From contig NZ_BMEO01000009.1 of NCBI RefSeq assembly GCF_014636635.1, forward strand, positions 1-64,000: a stretch of 64,000 bases of DNA, written 5' to 3'. Below are positions 43,066 through 51,861 of the stretch, in pieces. The first letter of the stretch is position 1; the number at the start of each line of letters is the position of its first letter. The position numbers were made by a program, and so were the translations under genes. The notes beneath the pieces were generated by a model. That model saw nothing but the letters and a program-made list of their open reading frames with translations, did no database searches and was not told the DNA's origin. Source of the stretch: Marinicella pacifica. GTDB lineage: Bacteria > Pseudomonadota > Gammaproteobacteria > Xanthomonadales > Marinicellaceae.

Positions 43066-43848
43066 TTATAGCTCAGCAACAAATTGAATAAATTCCCGGG
43101 CTTTTCGGGTTAGTTCATCTTTAGTCTCTATGCTGTGCTCTTCACTGTAAATCACCAAAGCCGTGCGGGCATCGACCAGTTGCAAGGTTAATGCATTGTT
43201 ATCAAGTTTGCTTTCAATAAACCAACGCACCCCAAATTCATGACTGAAATAAGGATAAGGATTGCCTTTATGGGCATAAAAGGCATGGTCTGATAAATAA
43301 TTCAGATCATCTGTTTTTAACACCGCCTGTTGTAAAGCGGCATCGACAGCCCAGTTCGGCTGCGTTGTTTCTGTCGGTAAAATAACCAAAGCCACCGGCT
43401 CGGATTTAAACTGCCAGTATAAAAAGCCATAAACCAGACCCACCGCCAAAATAAACAAAGCGATATAGCCTGACAGCGTTCTCAACAGCGTTCTCAGCCA
43501 GTTGCTTTTATATTGATTATCGGCTGATAATGGCCTTACCACCGGTTGCCAGCTGTAACCGAACTTGGGTCGGGTTTTAATCAAAGTTGAATAGGTAGAT
43601 AACGGCTTTAGCTGCGATCTTAAATCGGCGATGGCCCGGGTTAAGGCATCGTCACTGACCACTTGATTCGGCCAAACCTGATCGAATATCTGCTGCCGTG
43701 TCACTGTATTACCGGCGTGTTTAATGAGCACCATCAAAACCCGCATATTCACAGGGCTCAACCGAATGCTTTGCTTGCCCTGACGGACTTCGCCTGAATT
43801 CGGACAAATCAATAAATCGGCAGATAGGTACTTAACTGGTTTATTCAT
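43066..43848 (-). CDS. Membrane-tethered winged-helix regulator (CadC/ToxR type)
   Basis: A 260-aa one-component sensor. Residues 1-105 are an OmpR-type winged helix (IRLSPVNMRVLMVLIKHAG, VTRQQIFDQVWPNQVVSDDALTR, IKTRPKFGYSWQP), then a cytoplasmic linker, one transmembrane helix (about 127-150) and a 110-aa periplasmic domain. Such proteins bind DNA directly while still in the membrane. The gene faces the 437-aa envelope-protein gene across a 122-bp region holding three phased CTCAGRC repeats, its probable binding site. The signal sensed is unknown. Confidence 0.85.
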   Translation of the reverse strand: MNKPVKYLSADLLICPNSGEVRQGKQSIRLSPVNMRVLMVLIKHAGNTVTRQQIFDQVWPNQVVSDDALTRAIADLRSQLKPLSTYSTLIKTRPKFGYSWQPVVRPLSADNQYKSNWLRTLLRTLSGYIALFILAVGLVYGFLYWQFKSEPVALVILPTETTQPNWAVDAALQQAVLKTDDLNYLSDHAFYAHKGNPYPYFSHEFGVRWFIESKLDNNALTLQLVDARTALVIYSEEHSIETKDELTRKAREFIQFVAEL

Positions 43849-43889
43849 AACGCTCAGTTTAGCATTTTATTTTATTCATTTAACATGCC

Positions 43890-43918
43890 CTCAGACATTG
43901 CTCAGACTTTACTCAGGC
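43890..43918 (+). promoter_or_regulatory. Three CTCAGRC direct repeats at 11-bp period
   Basis: CTCAGAC at 43890 and 43901 and CTCAGGC at 43912 lie on one face of the helix, just upstream of a CATAAT -10 box (43938-43943) for the 437-aa gene. OmpR/ToxR-type factors typically bind such phased direct repeats, so the adjacent regulator is the prime candidate. Confidence 0.75.
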
Positions 43919-43970
43919 GGTTAATATTCCCGTAGACCATAATAAAAAGCCTTAGATTCAAGGAACAACC

Positions 43971-45284
43971 ATGAAAAAATTACTTAAAGCGTTATTTATC
44001 CTTATCGGCATGATGGCCATGCTGTTTGTTATCGCCGTTATTGTTAACCTCTCGGTGTTCGATGAAGAACTCTTACCTGAAGTCCAGGCGATTAAAGACA
44101 TCAAAGCCAAACCTTATCAAGCGGATAATGCTTATCCGGCATTAATCGCGCTGAGTTATTATCCAGAGTCATCGTATCAATCGGCCACCCAAAAGATTCG
44201 CCAACAACTTAATGATAACATCACTGAACAGGGCTATGACTATCTGAATCACCAGGATGAAGAACAGCTTGAAAAGCACAAGCTCGATGCACAACAACTC
44301 AGGAAGTTAACGCGATGCCATACCCGTAAAGAAAAAAACTGTGTGACAAAATATGTGACAAACCTGTCCAATCAACCCATCACCAACCCCCACAGCCAAA
44401 TCATTCTGGGTCGCTACAGAGCATTAATCGAATACCCAAACTACCAGGAAGCCACACAGCTAACATTTGACTCACCCATTCCGGCCTATTCCCCGTTACT
44501 CAGTGCGCAACGGGTGCTGTTATTAAATGAATGGCTTGATAACCCAACGGACTTTATACCTTTACTCAGCAAAGATTTGGCTTTTTGGCGCATGATCCTG
44601 CAAAACAATAACCTGCTCATCACCAAAATGATTGCCATTGCCGCCATCCATAATGAAATTCAAATTCTGGCCTATGCCCTTCAATCCGGTGATTTAAGCA
44701 AAAAACAATTACTTAACATTCAACCTCATATCAGTCCTTTAAATCAGCAAGAAGGTGATTTTATGAAACCCATTGAATTTGAAATTAAATATGCTATGAG
44801 TACTTTTTACAGTGCGTTAAATGAATCCAGTGATGTTATTGATCGTTGGTTTTATCAGCCTCTTTATCAACCTCAAGCCACAATCAACCAATACTACTTA
44901 GCAAATATAAAACTCACCAAAGAATTAAACAACTTAGACAGCCCAGCTTTCTACGATGCTTATCAAGCTGATGAATGGCCGTATAAACCCGAATTTAAAT
45001 CACCCATTAGCTTATATAATCCAAGCGGAAAATTACTGATTAAATACAGTGTTGGCAACTACCAGGATTATTTCGCACGAGTGCACGATCTAAACGCCAT
45101 GCTGGTCTTACTAAACCTACGCATCGAACTGGCCTTACACAACGACCAGAATATCAGCACCGTGGTTAATAACTCAATCTATAAAAACCCTTACACCCTG
45201 GAACCTTTTGATTACGATGCTGAAGCGAATACCATCGGCTTTGACTGTCTGGATAAAACGTCTGTTTGTGAGATTGCTTTGTAA
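43971..45284 (+). CDS. Unrecognised 437-aa protein with one N-terminal membrane anchor
   Basis: One hydrophobic segment (about 5-28) anchors a large periplasmic domain rich in Gln, Asn, Leu and Tyr, with helical repeats of no known family (AQQLRKLTRCHTRKEKNC, LILTKM-type helices, YNPSGKLLIKYSVGNYQDYF). Three or four Cys (CHTRKEKNC and FDCLDKTSVCEIAL) could form disulfides. The ribosome site is AAGGAAC. It is expressed divergently from the ToxR-like regulator and very likely under its control. Function is unknown. Confidence 0.65.
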   Translation: MKKLLKALFILIGMMAMLFVIAVIVNLSVFDEELLPEVQAIKDIKAKPYQADNAYPALIALSYYPESSYQSATQKIRQQLNDNITEQGYDYLNHQDEEQLEKHKLDAQQLRKLTRCHTRKEKNCVTKYVTNLSNQPITNPHSQIILGRYRALIEYPNYQEATQLTFDSPIPAYSPLLSAQRVLLLNEWLDNPTDFIPLLSKDLAFWRMILQNNNLLITKMIAIAAIHNEIQILAYALQSGDLSKKQLLNIQPHISPLNQQEGDFMKPIEFEIKYAMSTFYSALNESSDVIDRWFYQPLYQPQATINQYYLANIKLTKELNNLDSPAFYDAYQADEWPYKPEFKSPISLYNPSGKLLIKYSVGNYQDYFARVHDLNAMLVLLNLRIELALHNDQNISTVVNNSIYKNPYTLEPFDYDAEANTIGFDCLDKTSVCEIAL

Positions 45285-45391
45285 TTTTCCACACCCCAAT
45301 CGATAATTTCTTACAAAGTGAATCGATAATCACGACAGATTTTTTCGCTGTTTTTGGTTAGGCTTTGACTTTGTTTTGATGAAGTGATGGT

Positions 45392-46921
45392 ATGAAGAAA
45401 TTAGCGGTGGTTTTATCGCGGGCAGAATTTGGGGTGGCGGCGCCGCAGGTTCGGGTTGAGGTGCATATTTCGCGTGGTTTGCCGAGTTTGTCGATTGTCG
45501 GTATGCCGGAAACCGCTGTGAAGGAATCCAAAGACCGGGTGCGGGCGGCGATTATGAACAGTGGCTTTGAATTTCCGCCGCACCGGATTACCATTAATCT
45601 CTCACCGGCAGATATTCCCAAAGGTGGCGGGCGTTATGATTTGCCGATTGCTTTGGGCGTTCTGGCGGCGTCAGAGCAAATCAGTCCGGATCGGCTTGAA
45701 CGCACGGAGTTTGTCGGTGAACTGGCTTTAGGCGGACAATTGCGGGGGATTCGGGGTATTTTACCGGTGGTGAGTGCGGTTTCACAGGCGAATCGGCGTT
45801 TGGTGGTGCCGGGTCGTAATGCCGCTGAAGCGGCTTTGGTTCAATCCTGTGAATGTTTGGCGGCTGATTCTTTGCATCAGGTCTGTGAATGGCTGTGTGG
45901 TGACCGTGAATTGCCGAGTGCCCATGAACGACAAGACAGGTCATCAAAGCCCGGTGCGCAAAAACCAATCGGCGATTTAAGTGAAGTCAAAGGCCAGGAA
46001 CAAGCCAAGCGGGCACTGATTATTGCGGCGGCCGGCGGCCATAATCTTTTGTTTTACGGCCCGCCGGGCACCGGTAAAACCATGCTCGCCAGTCGTTTGC
46101 CGGGGATTTTACCCACCTTAACCGAAACCCAAAGTCTGGAAACCGCTAAAGTGGCATCCATCAGCAGCGCTGGCTTTGATCCCAGCAATTGGGGAATCCC
46201 GCCTTACCGTTCTCCACACCACACCGCTTCGGCTGCAGCTTTGGTCGGTGGGGGCTCACAACCAATGCCCGGAGAAATTTCATTAGCCCAGAACGGCGTT
46301 TTATTTTTGGATGAATTGCCGGAGTTTTCGCGGCATGTTTTGGAGGTGTTGCGAGAGCCATTAGAGTCGGGGAAAATCGTTATTTCCCGAGCTGCCCGAA
46401 GTGCAGAATTTCCGGCACGGTTTCAATTATTGGCGAGTCTGAATCCGTGTCCTTGTGGCTATTTGGGCGATGAAGACCGACCGTGTCAATGCAGTCTGGG
46501 GCAGATTCAACATTACCGAACTAAAATATCGGGGCCTTTACTGGATCGCATTGATTTACAGGTTGAGGTTCCGCGGGTGCCGCATAAGGTGTTAAGAAAT
46601 ACAAAAACTTCAGGTTTAACTTCACAACAAGCGCGTTCTTTAGTGATGAAAGCACGAACACAACAGCTTAAGCGTAATGGTGGTCTGACCAATGCGCAGT
46701 TGCAGGGTCGGCAGATTGAGGATTTGATTCCATTGTCTGCCGTATTATTGGATTTCTTAGAGCAGGTTGTGGAACGGTTGCGCTTATCGGCACGGGCTTA
46801 CCACCGCATTATCAAGGTGGCCCGCACCATTGCTGATTTAAAACAGTCAGATGAAGTGTGCCAAAGTCACTTATCCGAAGCCGTGGCATATCGGGGGTTT
46901 GATCGGGAAGATTATTGTTAA
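45392..46921 (+). CDS. comM: YifB/ComM-type AAA+ ATPase (Mg-chelatase-like)
   Basis: A 509-aa hexameric helicase. The N-terminal S5-like domain (GLPSLSIVGMPETAVKESKDRVRAAI, FPPHRITINLSPADIPKGGGRYDLP) precedes the AAA+ core with Walker A GPPGTGKTM, Walker B VLFLDELPEF and the Cys-rich insert LNPCPCGYLGDEDRPCQCS. The C-terminal ChlI-like domain ends with RLSARAYHRIIKVARTIADL. ComM promotes branch migration during natural transformation in Vibrio and Haemophilus. Together with pilT/pilU in the same window it suggests, but does not prove, DNA uptake capacity. Confidence 0.93.
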   Translation: MKKLAVVLSRAEFGVAAPQVRVEVHISRGLPSLSIVGMPETAVKESKDRVRAAIMNSGFEFPPHRITINLSPADIPKGGGRYDLPIALGVLAASEQISPDRLERTEFVGELALGGQLRGIRGILPVVSAVSQANRRLVVPGRNAAEAALVQSCECLAADSLHQVCEWLCGDRELPSAHERQDRSSKPGAQKPIGDLSEVKGQEQAKRALIIAAAGGHNLLFYGPPGTGKTMLASRLPGILPTLTETQSLETAKVASISSAGFDPSNWGIPPYRSPHHTASAAALVGGGSQPMPGEISLAQNGVLFLDELPEFSRHVLEVLREPLESGKIVISRAARSAEFPARFQLLASLNPCPCGYLGDEDRPCQCSLGQIQHYRTKISGPLLDRIDLQVEVPRVPHKVLRNTKTSGLTSQQARSLVMKARTQQLKRNGGLTNAQLQGRQIEDLIPLSAVLLDFLEQVVERLRLSARAYHRIIKVARTIADLKQSDEVCQSHLSEAVAYRGFDREDYC

Positions 46922-47002
46922 AACGCAATAATTGCCAGGAGGTGCTGGCTTTCAGCCCCCAAGCCGTTATAATACGCGGCTTTTAGTCACAGGAACAAAA
47001 CC

Positions 47003-47551
47003 ATGACCTTAAAAGACCTGCCGGTGGGCTCGGATGCGCCTCATGATATCAATGTGGTGATTGAGATTCCCCGCAACAGCGACGCCATTAAATACGAAGT
47101 CGATAAAGAATCCGGTATGCTGACCGTGGATCGAGTGCTTAATACTGCCATGCATTATCCCTGTAATTACGGATTTGTACCCCACACTTTGTGCGGTGAC
47201 GGTGATCCGGTGGATGTGTTGGTTGTAATGCCTTTGCCATTGTTGCCCGGTTCCGTGATTAAATGCCGCCCGGTGGGTGTGCTTAAAATGACCGATGAAA
47301 GCGGTGAAGACGCCAAAATTATCGCCGTCCCCACGTCCAAAATCAGTGGTTTATACCGCCATGTGGCAGATGTTCGCGATATTAACGAAGTCACGCTGGA
47401 TACCATTGCCCATTTCTTTGAACATTATAAAGATCTGGAAAAGGGCAAATGGGTCAAAATCGAAGGCTGGGGTGGCGTTGAAGAGGCCAAACAGGAGATT
47501 CGTGAGGCCATTGATAATTTTAATAATTTAAAAGACAAGCCAAATTTCTAA
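47003..47551 (+). CDS. ppa: Inorganic pyrophosphatase, family I
   Basis: A 182-aa hexameric enzyme that hydrolyses pyrophosphate and drives biosynthesis. The family pattern is complete: [32 protein letters not shown], the metal-binding [24 protein letters not shown] and [17 protein letters not shown]. The ribosome site is CAGGA. A -10 box TATAAT lies at 46968-46973. A strong terminator follows 15 bp after the stop, so it is monocistronic. Confidence 0.97.
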   Translation: MTLKDLPVGSDAPHDINVVIEIPRNSDAIKYEVDKESGMLTVDRVLNTAMHYPCNYGFVPHTLCGDGDPVDVLVVMPLPLLPGSVIKCRPVGVLKMTDESGEDAKIIAVPTSKISGLYRHVADVRDINEVTLDTIAHFFEHYKDLEKGKWVKIEGWGGVEEAKQEIREAIDNFNNLKDKPNF

Positions 47552-47566
47552 TTATTGCATCTATGC

Positions 47567-47604
47567 ACCGCCCTTGGCCAGAAGGGGTTTTGGGCGGTTT
47601 TTTT
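47567..47604 (+). terminator. Rho-independent terminator of ppa
   Basis: ACCGCCC and GGGCGGT pair around an 18-nt loop, then seven Ts. The T-tract reaches the last codon position of the convergent mpl gene. Confidence 0.85.
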
Positions 47605-48983
47605 CAAGGACGTTGTTTTTGTTGCTTTGGTTTTTGCTGAATGGCATCAGCCAAACGACGTGGGGCATTGTCAAATCCACCGTTACTCATACATATCACT
47701 TCGTCGCCGGGTTCAACAGTGTCCCTGATTTGGCTGATCAGGGCTTCCACAGAATCCACTATGGTGGCTTTTTGTTTAAGCTTTTCCAGCACCAGTTCAT
47801 CCCATTGCATATCCGGATAGACCATCACAAAAGCCTGATCGGCTGTTCCCAGCGCTTTGGGTAACTGTCGGGAATGGACACCGGCCCGCATGGAATTACT
47901 GCGCGGTTCGACTACAGCAATCAGTCGGCCATGGACATGTGGGCGCCGTCCAGATAAAGTGGTTTCAATGGCGGTGGGGTGGTGGGCAAAGTCATCAAAC
48001 ACCCGCACTCCGCCGGACTCACCAACCAATTCCATGCGGCGTTTGACATTCTCATAGCGACAAAGGGAATCGGCTGCAGCGGCAATCGAGACACCGGCAC
48101 GGGTGGCGGCCAAAATCGCTGCCAGGGCATTCATCTGGTTGTGTTTGCCGGACACGTTCCAACGCACTTCAGCCAGTTGGTCGGTGCTGTTTTGAATACT
48201 GAAATGACTCGGATTGTCGCCCAATGGCATGACCCAGAAATCAGCATGCGGGCCACTGCCAAAACTGACCAAATCCGTCCAACAACCCATATCCAAAACG
48301 GTCTTTACATGCGGGTCATCGGCATTGACAATGATTTCGCCGTTACCCGGTACGGTCCGCACCAAATGATGAAACTGGGTCTGGATGGCAGTCAAATCAG
48401 GATAGATATCGGCATGGTCATACTCGAGGTTATTTAGAATCAGCACATCGCTGTGATAATGCACAAATTTAGCCCGCTTATCAAAAAAAGCACTGTCATA
48501 TTCATCGGCTTCTATCACAAAATGCGCACTGTCAGTAAGCCTGGCGGATGAATCAAAATGGGGGCTGACGCCACCGATTAAAAACCCCGGGTCAATGCCC
48601 TGGTCGGTTAATATCCAGGCCAACATAGAGGCGGTGGTGGTTTTGCCGTGGGTACCGGCCACCGCATATACGGTTTTGTGTTTTAACACCGTTTCGCCCA
48701 ACCATTGCGGGCCGGATTGGTAATTCAGATTTTCATTGAGTATATACTCAACCGCTTCCATGCCACGAGACATCACATTACCCACCAGTACCAAATCAGG
48801 TTGAGAATGTAAGGGTGTGTTGTCATAGCCTTCATGTACGTTAATGGCCATTTGTTCCAATTGGGTGCTCATAGGCGGGTATATTTTTTGATCACTGCCT
48901 GTCACATCATGACCCAGCTGACGGGCAATCGCTGCCAAGCCACCCATAAATGTTCCACCGATACCCAGGATATGAATTTTCAT
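47604..48983 (-). CDS. mpl: UDP-N-acetylmuramate:L-alanyl-gamma-D-glutamyl-meso-diaminopimelate ligase
   Basis: A 459-aa Mur-ligase relative that attaches recycled murein tripeptide to UDP-MurNAc. It has the N-terminal Rossmann motif IHILGIGGTFMGGLA, the Mpl-specific DQKIYPPMSTQLEQ, the ATP loop AVAGTHGKTTTASMLAW, EADEYDSAFFDKR, NLEYDHADIY and the C-terminal RRMELVGESGGVRVFDDFAHHPTAI region. Internal motifs separate it from MurC. I use the ATG at 48983, matching the E. coli start. A C-terminal tail of Lys/Gln (QQKPKQQKQRP) is unusual. Its transcript ends against ppa. Confidence 0.95.
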   Translation of the reverse strand: MKIHILGIGGTFMGGLAAIARQLGHDVTGSDQKIYPPMSTQLEQMAINVHEGYDNTPLHSQPDLVLVGNVMSRGMEAVEYILNENLNYQSGPQWLGETVLKHKTVYAVAGTHGKTTTASMLAWILTDQGIDPGFLIGGVSPHFDSSARLTDSAHFVIEADEYDSAFFDKRAKFVHYHSDVLILNNLEYDHADIYPDLTAIQTQFHHLVRTVPGNGEIIVNADDPHVKTVLDMGCWTDLVSFGSGPHADFWVMPLGDNPSHFSIQNSTDQLAEVRWNVSGKHNQMNALAAILAATRAGVSIAAAADSLCRYENVKRRMELVGESGGVRVFDDFAHHPTAIETTLSGRRPHVHGRLIAVVEPRSNSMRAGVHSRQLPKALGTADQAFVMVYPDMQWDELVLEKLKQKATIVDSVEALISQIRDTVEPGDEVICMSNGGFDNAPRRLADAIQQKPKQQKQRP

Positions 48984-49041
48984 TGATTCAAGGCACAAAA
49001 AGAGAGCATTTTAACAGAAAGCCTGACGCAAGGTTGAACAT

Positions 49042-49072
49042 AAAAAAACCGGCTGTTTTAATCACAGCCGGT
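49042..49072 (-). terminator. Rho-independent terminator of the OmpA-family gene
   Basis: ACCGGCTGT and ACAGCCGGT form a 9-bp stem with a 7-nt loop; on the minus strand it is followed by seven Ts. It is 24 bp past the OmpA-family stop codon. Confidence 0.9.
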
Positions 49073-49095
49073 CAAAAGTTAAATCATAACACTGT

Positions 49096-50187
49096 TTATT
49101 CTTCTTCAATATCTTCCGGTTCAACGTCCGGTAAAATTATTTCTACGCGTCTGTTTCTTTGGCGCCCTTCAGCAGTATCATTAGTGGCCACCGGAAATTC
49201 AAAAGCCAGACCTTCGGTTTCAATGCGATCAGACTCAATACCGTTATTGGTTAAATAATCTTTGACCGATTCAGCCCGTTGTTCAGACAATTTTAAATTA
49301 TATTCTTTACTGCCAACGTTATCAGTATGGCCTTCGACAATCACCTGTTGATTCGGATTATCTTTAAGGGCTTTTACCAATGGCTCTAAATTACGCACCG
49401 ATCCGGGTTTCAAATCAGATTTATTAAACTCAAACAACACATCACCTAAAGTAATCACCAAACCCCGTTCAGTTTGTTTGGCCTGCAATTCAGACAGCTG
49501 GTTTTGCAAACTGTTCATGGCGGCTTTTGCGGCGGCGGCTTCAGCTTGTGCCGCTTCCGCTCTGGCGGCTTCTGCTTCGGCACGGGCTTTGGCTTTTTCG
49601 GCTTCCGTCATGGCTGATTCGGCAGCAACTTGGGCTTGTTTTTTCAAGCGCTCCGCTTCGGCACGAGCTGCATCGGCTTCTGCTTTAGCTTGCATCGCCG
49701 CATCGCGCATTTGTTGTGCTTCCTGGGCTTGTGCCATGGCTTGCGCGCGTTGTTGTTCGGCCATCATCGCACTTTGCTTGGCGCGTTCGGCGCGGTTTTC
49801 AGCCATTTCAGCCTCCAAAGTACGTGATTCAAGGACCAAACGACTTTGTTCATCCGCCAGTGCCTTGCGTTCATCGTTATAGTAACGCTCTTGTGCACTA
49901 TATTTAGCCAATTCTATCAGCCGATCGGTGGCGTAAATGGCATATTCATAAGCCTGATCGTCCATTTTCTTGGGACGGTTTTCAACGGTTTTTAAAGCGT
50001 TTTGAGCCCGCTTTAATTCTTCACCGCCACGAGAAGCCAATTCAGGGTTGGCCAACAGATCAGACATGCGGTTTTGTAACGCTTCCACACGAGGGTCAGG
50101 CTCCGGTGTGGATGCACAGGACGCGAGTAACGCCACAAAGCTCAAAAGTAGTGAAATTTTCATCATGTATTTTACAGTCTGTTTCAT
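49096..50187 (-). CDS. OmpA-family peptidoglycan-binding lipoprotein with DUF4398 and coiled coil
   Basis: A 363-aa envelope protein. A signal ending in the lipobox LLASC anchors it in a membrane. Residues 30-120 are DUF4398-like (LANPELASRGGEELKRAQNAL, AYEYAIYATDRLIELAKY), 120-235 a long Ala/Glu/Lys coiled coil, and 245-355 an OmpA domain (GDVLFEFNKSDLKPGSVRNL, VIVEGHTDNVGSKEYNLKLS, RQRNRRVEI) that grips diaminopimelate in murein. It probably spans the periplasm as a structural tether. It overlaps the DUF4398 gene by four bases (ATGA). Confidence 0.9.
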   Translation of the reverse strand: MKQTVKYMMKISLLLSFVALLASCASTPEPDPRVEALQNRMSDLLANPELASRGGEELKRAQNALKTVENRPKKMDDQAYEYAIYATDRLIELAKYSAQERYYNDERKALADEQSRLVLESRTLEAEMAENRAERAKQSAMMAEQQRAQAMAQAQEAQQMRDAAMQAKAEADAARAEAERLKKQAQVAAESAMTEAEKAKARAEAEAARAEAAQAEAAAAKAAMNSLQNQLSELQAKQTERGLVITLGDVLFEFNKSDLKPGSVRNLEPLVKALKDNPNQQVIVEGHTDNVGSKEYNLKLSEQRAESVKDYLTNNGIESDRIETEGLAFEFPVATNDTAEGRQRNRRVEIILPDVEPEDIEEE

Positions 50188-50555
50188 TGTCCACTCCGTT
50201 TACGTTGTAATTCATTGCGCAGTAAATCCACCGCCTGACGTAAATCTGTGTATGCTTTTTCGGCTTTCATGGCATCAGATTTAGCGGCCGCCACTTCAGC
50301 GTCGCGTTGTGATTTCTTGGCGGCAATTTCAGCTTCAGTCCAATCCCGTTTATCCAGGTCGATTTTGGCCTGGTTGAGGTTATCCCGTGCCGATTTCATT
50401 AAATAAACGGCGTATTGCATTCCGTTGGAGCGTTCGGCGGATTCAATCAACACTTCGGCTTGGTTGATGGCCTTATTGGCTGCATCTCTGTCGGCCAAAG
50501 CCGGCATGGAAAGCAGCAAAAACAAGGTGCTTAAGCTTAATAATTTAAAATTCAT
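50184..50555 (-). CDS. Secreted DUF4398 protein
   Basis: A 123-aa periplasmic helical protein: signal peptide with SMPALA cleavage site, then a DUF4398 three-helix region (AANKAINQAEVLIESAERSN, LMKSARDNLNQAKIDLDKRDW, EAEIAAKKSQRDAEVAAAKSD). The same domain forms the N-terminal part of the OmpA-family partner encoded next, suggesting that they interact. I use the ATG at 50555 with GGAC upstream; the longer frame begins inside the hairpin region. Function is unknown. Confidence 0.8.
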   Translation of the reverse strand: MNFKLLSLSTLFLLLSMPALADRDAANKAINQAEVLIESAERSNGMQYAVYLMKSARDNLNQAKIDLDKRDWTEAEIAAKKSQRDAEVAAAKSDAMKAEKAYTDLRQAVDLLRNELQRKRSGQ

Positions 50556-50584
50556 AAGTCCTCTCTTTACAATTGAAATTAGAA

Positions 50585-50640
50585 CCTCGCCCGACTGGTG
50601 GTAGGGAGTGAATTGCGTTAAATTCACCAACCGGGCGAGG
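50585..50640 (-). promoter_or_regulatory. Long GC-rich hairpin in the leader of the DUF4398-OmpA operon
   Basis: CCTCGCCCG...CGGGCGAGG arms extend through CTGGTG/CACCAA to about 16 bp, with a second inner stem, GTGAATT/AAATTCAC. No T-tract follows on the minus strand. It lies 30 bp before the DUF4398 ATG and 46 bp past the csbD stop, so it could end csbD transcripts or act as an mRNA stability or control element. Confidence 0.65.
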
Positions 50641-50685
50641 GGATAACAATATTATGGATGAATGAGGCTTTTAAAACCACATATT

Positions 50686-50886
50686 TTAATCAAGCCGCGA
50701 CTGCCATTCTTCAACAGCTTGCTCGGCTTTTTCTTTATTATATCCATAGCGCTCTTGCAAGCGACCGACTAATTTTTCTTGTTTACCGGCTATCACATCT
50801 AAATCGTCATTAGTGAGTTTTCCCCACTTAACTTGTGCTTCACCTTTAAACTGGCTCCATTTACCTTCAATAATATCCCAATTCAT
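50686..50886 (-). CDS. CsbD-family stress protein
   Basis: A 66-aa hydrophilic protein with the CsbD pattern: MNWDIIEGKWSQFKGEAQVKWGKL, DDLDVIAGKQEKLVGRLQERYGYNKEKAEQAV. CsbD relatives are general-stress proteins (E. coli YjbJ) without a known biochemical role. The ribosome site is GAGGAG. It is upstream of the DUF4398-OmpA pair, separated by the hairpin at 50585. Confidence 0.93.
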   Translation of the reverse strand: MNWDIIEGKWSQFKGEAQVKWGKLTNDDLDVIAGKQEKLVGRLQERYGYNKEKAEQAVEEWQSRLD

Positions 50887-51032
50887 TTTATTTTCTCCTC
50901 AGTTTGAATGAGTAAATATTGTAAAGAACAGTGGATAAATAAATTGTAAACGGAATGTTAAAAGAATGATAAATCAAAGACTTACCTCGCCCTCGAAACA
51001 CGGTTGATGATAAATTACGAGATGAATCGAAT

Positions 51033-51821
51033 TCAGACTGCTTTGGGGTTTTTATCCTGCTCCAGGTTTTTCAGTTTCTTTAAGGTTTCCTGATATCCCA
51101 AATCAAAAATCTCATCCGCTGAATCTTTTTTCAAAAAGCTATATTTTCGCAAGGCCGTGGGGGCAATAATTAAATCACAGTCCGAAAACTTTTTAATCGA
51201 GGCCTGGGCTCTGAGAATGGTAAAGGCCCGCTGGGTCACCGACATGGTTGAATTAAGACTGTCGGCCTGCGCCGATTCCAAGGGACTGACAAACACACCC
51301 ACCGATTGCTCACAATAAATCGATAACGGCTCGGTCGGAAAATTATTGGTGATACCACCGTCACTATAAAGCACGCCATCAATCTCAACCGGCGTCATAA
51401 TCCCCGGAAAAGCACCGGACGCCAGCAGTGGTTTAATTAACGGTCCATCATAAAAAATTCGTGCCTGTCCTGAAATCATGTTGGTGGCGACAATAAACAG
51501 ACGTTTCTTTAAAGTCGAAAAACTGTCATCGGGAAAATATTCTTTAAAGTCATCATAAAATTTATCGGTATCAATCATCCCCGGTTTTAATAAGGTGTAT
51601 TTTTTAAATGAGAACAAATCGAGTTCTTTAAAAAAAGTCAGCATCTCTTGCCAGGAATAACCGGCAGCGTACAAAGACGCCACCAGTGCACCGGCACTGG
51701 TACCGGAAATTGTGGTCGGATGAATATCCATTTCCTCTAAGGCTTTAATGGCACCAATATGGGCAATACCTAAAAATCCGCCGCCGGATAAGACTAAACC
51801 GACAGGTGCTTTTAAGGGCAT
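51033..51821 (-). CDS. Patatin-like phospholipase (RssA-type)
   Basis: A 262-aa acyl hydrolase, smaller than the patatin at 39661. The oxyanion motif is LSGGGFLGIAHIGAIKAL, the nucleophile lies in SGTSAGALVASLYAAG, and the Asp in YSDGGITNNFP. It resembles the RssA group of cytoplasmic patatins. The ribosome site is CAGGAG. Residues past 200 are charged and family-variable. It lies 40 bp after the cytochrome b561 gene, possibly in the same transcript. Confidence 0.87.
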   Translation of the reverse strand: MPLKAPVGLVLSGGGFLGIAHIGAIKALEEMDIHPTTISGTSAGALVASLYAAGYSWQEMLTFFKELDLFSFKKYTLLKPGMIDTDKFYDDFKEYFPDDSFSTLKKRLFIVATNMISGQARIFYDGPLIKPLLASGAFPGIMTPVEIDGVLYSDGGITNNFPTEPLSIYCEQSVGVFVSPLESAQADSLNSTMSVTQRAFTILRAQASIKKFSDCDLIIAPTALRKYSFLKKDSADEIFDLGYQETLKKLKNLEQDKNPKAV

Positions 51822-51861
51822 TATAATCTCCTGTGTAATAACATTTTTTTATAAAAGCTCA

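Noticed and set aside
45298-45332. AATCGATAAT direct repeat upstream of comM
   Set aside because: Only two 10-bp copies in AT-rich sequence at 25-bp spacing; not enough to claim a regulatory site.
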